Assembly: GCF_036226745.1 (NCBI RefSeq)
Contig: NZ_CP109013.1
Location: 4,464,001 to 4,528,000, forward strand
Direction of reading: 5' to 3'
Source: Streptomyces sp. NBC_00683
GTDB lineage: Bacteria; Actinomycetota; Actinomycetes; Streptomycetales; Streptomycetaceae
DNA: 64,000 nucleotides
Translations under genes and position numbers: made by a program
The notes under the pieces: model-generated
What the model was told of the DNA's origin: nothing
What the model saw: only the letters and a program-made list of their open reading frames with translations
The model's database searches: none
Part shown: piece after piece, positions 52,024-58,542 of the stretch
How positions within the stretch are numbered: the stretch's first letter is position 1
How the letters are laid out: each line of letters starts with the position of its first letter

Positions 52024-52587
52024 TCACCGGTAGAGCTGCGCGAAGCCGCGCAGGATCTCCAGGCCGTCCTTGCGGAACTCCAGGTGGGCCTGGGAGCCGA
52101 GGATCCGGCCGTCGTCGGAGCGCAGGAACTCCACGGGCGCGTGCGCGGAGCGGCCGATGGAGCGGAAGCCGGGCGGCGCGTCCCGCAGATAGAGGGTGTG
52201 CCGGTGGAAGACGGTGACGGTCGGCTTCACGTAGGTGAAGAGCGGCTCCTCCGTGTCGACCTGAGCCTCGTAGCCGCCGACCCGCTGAGGCCCCTCCGCG
52301 AGGTGTCCGCCGGCTGCGACGGCGATGATCTGCATGCCGCCGCAGATGCCGAGGACGGGGACGTCCGCGCTCCTGACGAGGTCGATGAGGGGCTTGTAGT
52401 AGTCACGGTCGTAGGCGCGCACCTTGGTGCCGCTCAGTACGATCGCCCGGTATCGGCCGCCCAGCCGGGCGGGTACGGACGAGACGTCGACCGCCTCGGT
52501 CTGTGACCCCAACTCCTCCAGCCGGGACCGAAGTTGTTTCAGGGACAGGGTTCCGTTGTTGACGACGAGCACACGGGGCCGCGTCAT
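52024..52587 (-). CDS. Class I glutamine amidotransferase-like protein
   Basis: 187 residues from ATG 52587, overlapping the kinase stop (ATGA). Nucleophile cysteine in VLGICGGMQII, with His-x-Glu in GSQAHLEF, completing the triad. The length equals TrpG/PabA-type stand-alone amidotransferases. Three roles are possible: ammonia donor to a neighbouring synthetase; gamma-glutamyl hydrolase (PuuD-like) that frees the product from the carrier in place of LysK; or deamidase of the carrier's C-terminal glutamine. Fixed position between the lysZ-like gene and the catabolic part supports a role in carrier chemistry. Confidence 0.88.
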   Translation of the reverse strand: MTRPRVLVVNNGTLSLKQLRSRLEELGSQTEAVDVSSVPARLGGRYRAIVLSGTKVRAYDRDYYKPLIDLVRSADVPVLGICGGMQIIAVAAGGHLAEGPQRVGGYEAQVDTEEPLFTYVKPTVTVFHRHTLYLRDAPPGFRSIGRSAHAPVEFLRSDDGRILGSQAHLEFRKDGLEILRGFAQLYR

Positions 52588-53402
52588 GTGTTCGCTCCTT
52601 GCGCTCGGGTGATGACGGTGCCGGTGCGGGCGTCGAGCAGGTGGGAGACGGGTGCGCTGCCGATGACGACCCGTTCCACACCGTGCTCCAGGGCCTCGCC
52701 CGCGGCCCGAAGCTTCTTGCGCATGCCGCCCTTCGCGCCCTTGTCGCGGAAGGCCGCCGCGGCCTGCGCGGTGATCCGGCGTACCGGCTCCCCGTCGATG
52801 AGCAGGTGCGCGACATCGGTGACCAGGACCAGGTCGGTGGCGCCGGTGGCCCCGGCGATCGCGGCGGCGGCCCGGTCGGCGTCGGTGTTGACTTCCCGGC
52901 CCGCCCCGTTCCGGGCGAGCGGCGTGACGAGGTAGGCGTGGCGCGGCTGCAGGTTCTTCAGCGGTGCCGGGTCCACCCCGGTGATCGGGCCGACGAGGTT
53001 CTCCAGCTCGACGAGCTGTTTCTCCCGCCACCACCACTTCTCGCCCTCGCCGGCGTCCACCAGGCCGTCGCTGCCCAGCAGCCGCTCCGCGGTGATACCG
53101 CGCCGCTCCAGCCGCCCCAGGACGTCCTCGGCCAGCTCCGCGCTGACGGTCTTGATGTCCTCGATGACCTCGGGCGTGGTCCACCGGCTCTGGTTGCCGT
53201 ACCGGTCGCGCAGGATCGCGGACGTTTCGCTGTAGCGGGGATCGAGCTTCTTCAGGGGCTTGGACCAGCCGTGTACGAGGATCAGCGGCCGCTCCTGCCC
53301 GTGCCGGGCGAGGTCGTCCCACCACGCGCCGTCGAGGTCGTCGAGGCAGCTGCCGCCGAGCTTCACCACGGTCGGGACACGGTTTCGGTGCTGGGCGCTC
53401 AT
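52584..53402 (-). CDS. lysZ: Carrier-linked amino acid kinase (LysZ/ArgB-like)
   Basis: 272 residues. Amino-acid kinase fold: VVKLGGSCLDDL, LILVHGWSKPLKKL (usual GGG replaced by GWS), YGNQSRWTTPEVIED, NTDADRAAAAIAGATGATDLVLVTDVAHLL. The SRxT and EV(M/I)E motif is that of LysZ, which phosphorylates the side-chain carboxylate of a substrate held on LysW. It overlaps the reductase gene upstream by four bases. Arginine-pathway ArgB is the alternative but is excluded by the company of LysW and LysX. Confidence 0.87.
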   Translation of the reverse strand: MSAQHRNRVPTVVKLGGSCLDDLDGAWWDDLARHGQERPLILVHGWSKPLKKLDPRYSETSAILRDRYGNQSRWTTPEVIEDIKTVSAELAEDVLGRLERRGITAERLLGSDGLVDAGEGEKWWWREKQLVELENLVGPITGVDPAPLKNLQPRHAYLVTPLARNGAGREVNTDADRAAAAIAGATGATDLVLVTDVAHLLIDGEPVRRITAQAAAAFRDKGAKGGMRKKLRAAGEALEHGVERVVIGSAPVSHLLDARTGTVITRAQGANT

Positions 53403-54454
53403 GCGGGCATCACCGGCTGCATCGTCAGGCCCGTCTCCTCGGGCAGCCCGAACCGCAGGTTCACGGCCTGCACCGCCTGGCCGGCGGCGCCCTTGACGAG
53501 GTTGTCGAGCGCGGCGAGCACGACGATCCGGCCGCCCTCCTCGTCGTGCAGGGCCGTCACGTCGCAGAAGTTGGAGCCCAGTACGGCCTGCGGGTCGGGT
53601 ACCGGGATCAGCGTCTCGTCGTGCCGTCGCACCCGGACGAAGGGGCGTCCCTTGTAGAAACGCAGATAGGCCCGTGACAGCTCGCGCTGGTCGATCTTCT
53701 CGTCGGTGAAGACGTACGAGCTGGTGAGCAGGCCGCGCACGTGGGAGACGCCGTACGCGGACATGGACAGGGACTCGATGGCGCCGGGCTTGCTCCGCTG
53801 CAGGAAGTCCCCGACCTCGGCGGCGTGCCGGTGCCCGGTCGGGGAGTACGGGGCGATGGCCCCGCTGCGGAACGGGTGCAGGTCGGAGGTGCGCAGGTGC
53901 AGGCCGCCGCCGCTGGATCCGCTCTTGCCGTCCACCACGACCGTCTTCAGGTCCAGGCCGAGGCCGAGTGTGAGCGGCGCCAGGCCCAGGGTGATCGCGG
54001 TGGCGTAGCAGCCGGGCAGGGAGATCAGCGCGGCGTCCTTCAGCTGGTCGCCGATCAGCTCAGGAACCCCGTACACGAAGCGGTCCGCGAGGTCGGTACG
54101 GCGTTTCACCTTCGGGTACCAGCGGTCGTGGAGCTCCGGGGTGCGGATGCGGAAGGCGCCGCTGAGGTCGACGACGGCCGGGATCCGGTCGGCGAACAGC
54201 GCGGCCAGCTCGGCCGAGACCGGCGCCGGGGTGGCCAGGAAGAGGACGTCGACCTGGTCGGCGACGGCCTCGGTCACGGGCTGCACGGTCAGGCCCTGGT
54301 CGATGCGCAGACCGGGGTGGAGCTGGGACAGACGCCTGCCGATGTGGGAGGAGCCGCCGAGGAAGGTCAGCTCCAGGTCGGGGTGCTGAGTGATCAGCCG
54401 GATGAGATCGCCGCCGGCGAGCCCGGAGGCGCCGACGACTCCTGCACGGATCAT
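53399..54454 (-). CDS. lysY: Carrier-linked acyl-phosphate reductase (LysY/ArgC-like)
   Basis: 351 residues. Rossmann start MIRAGVVGASGLAGGDLIRLI, catalytic cysteine in LISLPGCYATAITLGLAPL, then SGSSGGG and SPTGHRHAAEVGDFL. It reduces the acyl phosphate made by the LysZ-like kinase to an aldehyde using NADPH. Normal length. Overlaps both neighbours by four bases. Confidence 0.9.
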   Translation of the reverse strand: MIRAGVVGASGLAGGDLIRLITQHPDLELTFLGGSSHIGRRLSQLHPGLRIDQGLTVQPVTEAVADQVDVLFLATPAPVSAELAALFADRIPAVVDLSGAFRIRTPELHDRWYPKVKRRTDLADRFVYGVPELIGDQLKDAALISLPGCYATAITLGLAPLTLGLGLDLKTVVVDGKSGSSGGGLHLRTSDLHPFRSGAIAPYSPTGHRHAAEVGDFLQRSKPGAIESLSMSAYGVSHVRGLLTSSYVFTDEKIDQRELSRAYLRFYKGRPFVRVRRHDETLIPVPDPQAVLGSNFCDVTALHDEEGGRIVVLAALDNLVKGAAGQAVQAVNLRFGLPEETGLTMQPVMPA

Positions 54455-55299
54455 GCGAGTAACTCCTGCACGTAACGGCCGATGGCCGAAGGGATGTCCG
54501 CGCCGGTCGCCGAGGCGACCGCCCGGAAGCCGGGAGCGTGGTTGACCTCGTTGACGACGTAGCCGTCGGGGGTGCGGAAGAGGTCGACCCCGTAGATTCC
54601 GGGGCCGAGCACGGACACCACGCCGTCGATGATCTTCGTGACGTCGGGGTCGTGGGCGACGGCGCGGTTCTTGTTGCCGAGGGCGGCGTTGTTGCGCCAG
54701 TCGGTGCCCCCGCTCTCGAACTCCGCGGCGCCGATGAGCTCGCGCCCGACGACGAGGCAGCGCACCGAGCTGCCGCCGAGGTACGGCTCGACCACACAGG
54801 CTTGCTCGAAGGCGTGCCCGAGGTCCTCGACGTAGTCGTACACGGACTGGGCGGTGTCGGCGTGCCGGATCAGCGTGACCCGCTTGCCCATGCCGCCGAA
54901 GACGGGCTTGAGGACCACCGGCAGGGGCAGCTCGTCGAGGGCCTTCTCGAAGTCCCTGCGGGAGAGCACGAGCCGGTGGTCCGGCACGGGCACGCCCGCG
55001 GTGTGCAGGACGGCGCGCAGCGCGGCCTTGTTCTCACAGGCGTGGATCGCACGGGCGGTGTTCAGGGCGGGGACACCGGCCGCCTCGGCGAGCGTGGCGA
55101 TCAGTCCGCCGCGGGTGTAGCTGCGGCTGCGTACCAGCAGGGCGTCGTAGCCCTTCACGGACGGGGCGTCCGGATGACCGAGGCACAGGGACTCGTCGTT
55201 GACCCAGTCGAGGCGGAGGCCGAAGGCCGGGGCCGCCTCGATCAGCAGGCGTTCCTCCCAGCTGATGCGGTCGGCGACGAGGGCGACGCTGCCGCCCAT
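54451..55299 (-). CDS. lysX: ATP-grasp ligase that charges the carrier protein (LysX-like)
   Basis: 282 residues. ATP-grasp motifs VVLKPVFGGMGKRVTLI (about 138-154), CVVEPYLGGSSVRCLVVG and GVDLFRTPDGYVVNEVNHAPGFRAVASATGADI. LysX joins the amino group of aminoadipate or glutamate to the C-terminal glutamate of LysW. The segment usually reading NHTxEFK reads NHAPGFR here, close to the substrate pocket in the family, which hints at a different substrate. Starts one base after the lysW stop. Confidence 0.9.
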   Translation of the reverse strand: MGGSVALVADRISWEERLLIEAAPAFGLRLDWVNDESLCLGHPDAPSVKGYDALLVRSRSYTRGGLIATLAEAAGVPALNTARAIHACENKAALRAVLHTAGVPVPDHRLVLSRRDFEKALDELPLPVVLKPVFGGMGKRVTLIRHADTAQSVYDYVEDLGHAFEQACVVEPYLGGSSVRCLVVGRELIGAAEFESGGTDWRNNAALGNKNRAVAHDPDVTKIIDGVVSVLGPGIYGVDLFRTPDGYVVNEVNHAPGFRAVASATGADIPSAIGRYVQELLA

Positions 55300-55300
55300 G

Positions 55301-55486
55301 TCACTGCCCCCAGTCGCGGAGCTGTACCTCGACCATGACCAGCGTCAGGTGGCCGTCCTTGATGTCCTCGACGCGGAGCGTGAGTATGCATTCGGGGCAG
55401 GACAGGGTCTCGCCCTTCACGACCGGCGGCACGGTCAGGTCGGTCTCGCACTCGGGGCAGATGCCGGTGAGTGTGGCGGTGGACAT
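55301..55486 (-). CDS. lysW: Amino-group carrier protein (LysW-like) with C-terminal Gln
   Basis: 61 residues. The zinc ribbon is CPEC at 10-13 and CPEC at 30-33, followed by an acidic/hydrophobic body, and the end is RDWGQ. In LysW and ArgW of Thermus and archaea the last residues are EDWGE, and the substrate amine is bound to the side chain of the final Glu. Here the codon read from 55306-55304 is CAG (Gln), before TGA. ATG 55486 has GGAG seven bases upstream. Protein size and zinc ribbon are normal for the family. Confidence 0.92.
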   Translation of the reverse strand: MSTATLTGICPECETDLTVPPVVKGETLSCPECILTLRVEDIKDGHLTLVMVEVQLRDWGQ

Positions 55487-55582
55487 GGTTCAACTCCGTA
55501 GGTCGTACGCGGGTGTCGGCTTTCGGGACCGGGCCGGGCGGCCCGGGTGGGAGGGGGCTCGCACCCCTGCGGGTGATGCGGT

Positions 55583-56734
55583 TCAGGCGGGCTGGAAGTC
55601 GATGGCGGCCTTGCGGATCGCGTCCCGGTCCAGCAGCGGGCGGCCGTTCCGCTCCTGCTGCTCGGCCAGCCAGGGTGTGAAGGCGGCGATGTCGACGAGG
55701 ATTCCCGAGTCGGCCAGCGCCCAGGTGACGAGGGCCGGTGTCAGGCGGCTGCGCACCCGCAACTCCCTTGTGTTGCCCACGAGTTCGGCCGGGAGGGTCT
55801 CGTACGCCGCCGGGTGGCTGAGCTGGCCCGGCAGCTCGTACGCGAAGGCGTGCGGTGTGGTCGGCCCCGACTGGAAGGCGTCGCCGAGGCCGGCGCCCCT
55901 GAGCGCGACCCGCGACAGTTCGGTGAGGTGGGTCAGGTCGAAGCGGGTGTCGCCGTGGATGACACGCAGCGAGGTGAGCAGCTCGGCCAGCGGAGCGTTG
56001 CCGCCGCGCTCGCCGATGCCGCCGACGGTCGCCGAGACCCACTGGGCGCCCGCCCGGACGGCGGCGAGGGAGTTGGCGACGGCCATGCCCAGCATGTTGT
56101 GCGAGTGGATCTCGATCTCGGAGCCGTCGATCGCGACGAGGTCCGCGATCACCTCCTCCATCTGCCAGGGCGACAGGTGGGCGACGGTCTCGGCGAGCCG
56201 GAACCGGTCGGCGCCGGCCTCGAAGCCCGCGGTGACGTAGGGGACGAGCCGCTCCTTGGGGGTGCGGGCGCCGTCCTCGCCGCTGAAGGTGACGTGGAAG
56301 CCGCGCTCCTTGGCCTGGGAGACCGCAGAACGGGCCAGCTTCTCGACGTACCTGGGGCTGTGCGAGTCGAGCTTCAGCCGGGCGTGCTGCTCGGAGGTGG
56401 GGATGGAGTACATGATGTGGCGCACGCCCAGGCGCTCGGCCTCGTCGAGGGCCTGCGCGACCTGCCGGCGGTCGCGTACGACGACGAGCGTCATGCTGCG
56501 CTCGGGGCCGACGGCCTCGTGGGTGGCGAGGACGAGGTCGGCGTCCTTGGAGTCCGGGCCGGACACCATGCCGACCTCGACGAGTTCGACGCCGGTGCGC
56601 ACCAGCAGGTCCGCGATGACGGCGGCGTCCGCGGGGCCGAATTCGACACCTGCCATATGCGCCGAGTCCCGCAGGGTCGCGTCGGATATACGGGGCAGCC
56701 TCGGCGCTTCCTCAAGGCTTTCTGCTGCTGCCAT
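55583..56734 (-). CDS. DRE-TIM carboligase-like enzyme (homocitrate/isopropylmalate synthase superfamily)
   Basis: 383 residues from ATG 56734 (AAGGAG upstream); first gene of the operon. TIM-barrel motifs: SDATLRDSAHMAG (17-29, usually DTTLRDGEQ), metal ligands HSHNMLG (210-216), GGIGERGGNAPL (238-249). The C-terminal regulatory domain of LeuA is absent; 55 extra residues end the protein. Synthases of this group add acetyl-CoA to a 2-keto acid, aldolases split hydroxyketoacids. The active-site segment carries His26 where synthases have Gln/Glu, like the HOA aldolases, so the reaction is uncertain. Confidence 0.85.
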   Translation of the reverse strand: MAAAESLEEAPRLPRISDATLRDSAHMAGVEFGPADAAVIADLLVRTGVELVEVGMVSGPDSKDADLVLATHEAVGPERSMTLVVVRDRRQVAQALDEAERLGVRHIMYSIPTSEQHARLKLDSHSPRYVEKLARSAVSQAKERGFHVTFSGEDGARTPKERLVPYVTAGFEAGADRFRLAETVAHLSPWQMEEVIADLVAIDGSEIEIHSHNMLGMAVANSLAAVRAGAQWVSATVGGIGERGGNAPLAELLTSLRVIHGDTRFDLTHLTELSRVALRGAGLGDAFQSGPTTPHAFAYELPGQLSHPAAYETLPAELVGNTRELRVRSRLTPALVTWALADSGILVDIAAFTPWLAEQQERNGRPLLDRDAIRKAAIDFQPA

Positions 56735-56875
56735 TTCTTCACTCCTTGTTCCCGACAGGGTCTGTGATTCCGACCTGGCTTGGTTTCCTGCAGAGCCTGT
56801 GGGTCGAATTCCTGGGGATTCGGCAGGCGCTGCTCATAGCCTCCGCCGCGCGGCCGGAAAGGGCAAGATCGTTTG

Positions 56876-56913
56876 TGTCAGGGGTGTGTGGGGGACTGTC
56901 AGGGAATGTCAGG
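56876..56913. promoter_or_regulatory. Direct repeats TGTCAGG upstream of the carrier-protein operon
   Basis: Exact copies start at 56876, 56897 and 56907 (21 and 10 bases apart), with a degenerate copy TGTGTGG at about 56885-56891. The periodicity of about one helical turn is the pattern bound by SARP and OmpR-type regulators. They lie in the 270-bp divergent gap between the operon and the gene at 57005. The SARP at 62087 and the response regulator at 57823 are candidates. Confidence 0.6.
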
Positions 56914-57004
56914 AGGGCAAGGGAGTGCAAGACCGTTGTGCGGCCGACGACAAATCGAGCGCACCGGACCGCCATTGATGTGACCGGCGTCCTACTGTGC
57001 GGCC

Positions 57005-57757
57005 ATGGATATCTTCTCGCTGCCCCGGCTCGGGGTCGTCGTGCCGCCGGAGAACCCCACCGCGGAACCCGAGTTCAACCATCTGCTCGGATCCGGAATG
57101 AATGTGTACACGTCCCGGTTCCCGGTGACTCCGGGAGTCGGCCTCAGGGCCATGCTGGAGACGTACAACGACGTACTCCCCGGCATCCTCGGAAGCTTCG
57201 GCGGCATGCGCCTGGACGCGGCCGTGGTGGCGTGCAGCGCCTCGCACTACCTGCTGGACCCCGACGGTGATCGCGCGTTCTGCGCCGAGCTGTCCGAGCG
57301 TGCGGGCTTCCCCGTGCAGTCCTCGACCCAGGCCATCCTCGCGGCGTGCGACGCGCTCGGGGTGAACCGGCTGACGCTCGTCTCGCCGTACGAGCCGTGG
57401 CTCACCGACACGTCCCGCGCGTTCTGGGAGCGGGCGGGCCTGACCGTCGACGGTGTCGTGCTCGTGCCGGCGGCGACGGATCCGGCCGGTGGCGGCCACT
57501 ACGACCCGTACGAGGTGACGACCGGGACGGTCCTGCGGCACATACGGGAGCGGGAGATCCCGGCCGGCACCGCCCTGCTGTTCACCGGTACGGGCATGGG
57601 CACGCTGGGCGCCCTCGCCGAGCTCGCCAGGGAGGAACCCCGCCGGACCCTGCTGACCTCGAACCTGGCGTCGGCCTGGTGGGCGCGGCGCGCGGTGGGG
57701 GGCGCGCCCGGCGCGGCGCACCCGCTGCTGCGGCTGCTGGAGCCCGCGGCCGCGTGA
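57005..57757 (+). CDS. Asp/Glu racemase superfamily protein (maleate isomerase/arylmalonate decarboxylase type)
   Basis: 250 residues. LGVVVPPENPTAEPEFNHLL and AVVACSAS with Cys77, then LTSNLASAWWARRAVGG near the end. Maleate isomerases have a second catalytic cysteine around the position of FTGTGMG (193-199); here it is Gly/Thr, so a two-cysteine isomerisation is unlikely. Single-cysteine members include decarboxylases and racemases. It is divergent from the operon and shares its promoter region. Confidence 0.82.
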   Translation: MDIFSLPRLGVVVPPENPTAEPEFNHLLGSGMNVYTSRFPVTPGVGLRAMLETYNDVLPGILGSFGGMRLDAAVVACSASHYLLDPDGDRAFCAELSERAGFPVQSSTQAILAACDALGVNRLTLVSPYEPWLTDTSRAFWERAGLTVDGVVLVPAATDPAGGGHYDPYEVTTGTVLRHIREREIPAGTALLFTGTGMGTLGALAELAREEPRRTLLTSNLASAWWARRAVGGAPGAAHPLLRLLEPAAA

Positions 57758-57765
57758 CGCCGAGC

Positions 57766-57802
57766 GGCCCCGGGGGGCGGCGCCGCTGCCCTCCCCGGGG
57801 CC
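57766..57802. terminator. Convergent terminator hairpin
   Basis: Stem GGCCCCGGGG (57766-57775) with CCCCGGGGCC (57793-57802), between the racemase-like gene and the response regulator gene. Confidence 0.7.
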
Positions 57803-57822
57803 CTCGTGCACGCGCCGACGGC

Positions 57823-58512
57823 TCAGCCGGTGGATGCCTCGGGCATGCGCCAGCGGTGCCCCATCCGGTAGCCGACGCCCCGGACCGTGTGGATCCAGCA
57901 GGGGTGGCCGAGTTTCGCCCGCAGGCTGCTCACATGCGTGTCGATGGTGCGGCTGGGGTGCCCCCAGCTGCTTCCCCAGACCCTTTCCATCAACTCCCTC
58001 CGCGTCACCACGGTTTCGGGGGTCGCGGCCAGGGTGTACAGCAGCTCGAATTCCTTCGACGTGACATCGATGAGCCGGTTGTGCAGACGCACTTCACGGG
58101 TTCGCGGATCGATATGGAGCCGACTCAGGGAAATGGCGTCGAGAAGGGACGGTCTGGGGCGGGACCGGCGCAGCACCGCTTCGATGCGGGCACTGATCTC
58201 CCGGAATCCCCAGGTTTTCACCACGCAGTCGTCCGCGCCCGCTTTCAGGGCGAGAACACGCTCCAGTTCATCGTCGGCATCGGTTATCGCAATCAGGGGT
58301 GTGTCATTGTCTTTCCGCAAGGACCGGCACAACTCCAGTCCGTCGATGTCGGGCAGGTTCAGGGAAAGCAGCACCAGGTCCGCGTCGGCGCAGGCTTGCA
58401 GGGCCCGCGCTCCTGTGCCGACGCCGCGGGCGGTGTATCCCTGCCGCCGCAGATCGCTGACCATGGCTTCGGCCGCGGAGGCGTTCCGCTCCACCACGAG
58501 TACGTTCGTCAC
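57823..58512 (-). CDS. Atypical OmpR-family response regulator without phospho-Asp
   Basis: 229 residues from GTG 58512 (AAGGGG nine bases upstream). The receiver domain (1-120) keeps its fold but the acidic pair reads ERN (8-10) instead of EDD, and the phosphorylated Asp position is Ser50 (VLLSLNLPD). The Lys is present in VVKTWGF, with Pro changed to Thr. The winged helix (about 135-220: KEFELLYTLAATPETVVTRRELMERVWG...TIDTHVSSLRAKLG) is intact. Such regulators, like JadR1, respond to ligands instead of kinases; none is adjacent. It probably controls this cluster. Confidence 0.9.
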   Translation of the reverse strand: MTNVLVVERNASAAEAMVSDLRRQGYTARGVGTGARALQACADADLVLLSLNLPDIDGLELCRSLRKDNDTPLIAITDADDELERVLALKAGADDCVVKTWGFREISARIEAVLRRSRPRPSLLDAISLSRLHIDPRTREVRLHNRLIDVTSKEFELLYTLAATPETVVTRRELMERVWGSSWGHPSRTIDTHVSSLRAKLGHPCWIHTVRGVGYRMGHRWRMPEASTG

Positions 58513-58542
58513 GAGTACCAACCCCTTCTCCCCGGCCTGTTG

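Noticed and set aside
52024..56734. Alpha-aminoadipate pathway for lysine biosynthesis
   Set aside because: The LysWXYZ set fits, but homoaconitase, homoisocitrate dehydrogenase, LysJ and LysK are missing, the carrier tail is altered, and oxygenases and a CoA-ligase-like gene share the operon.
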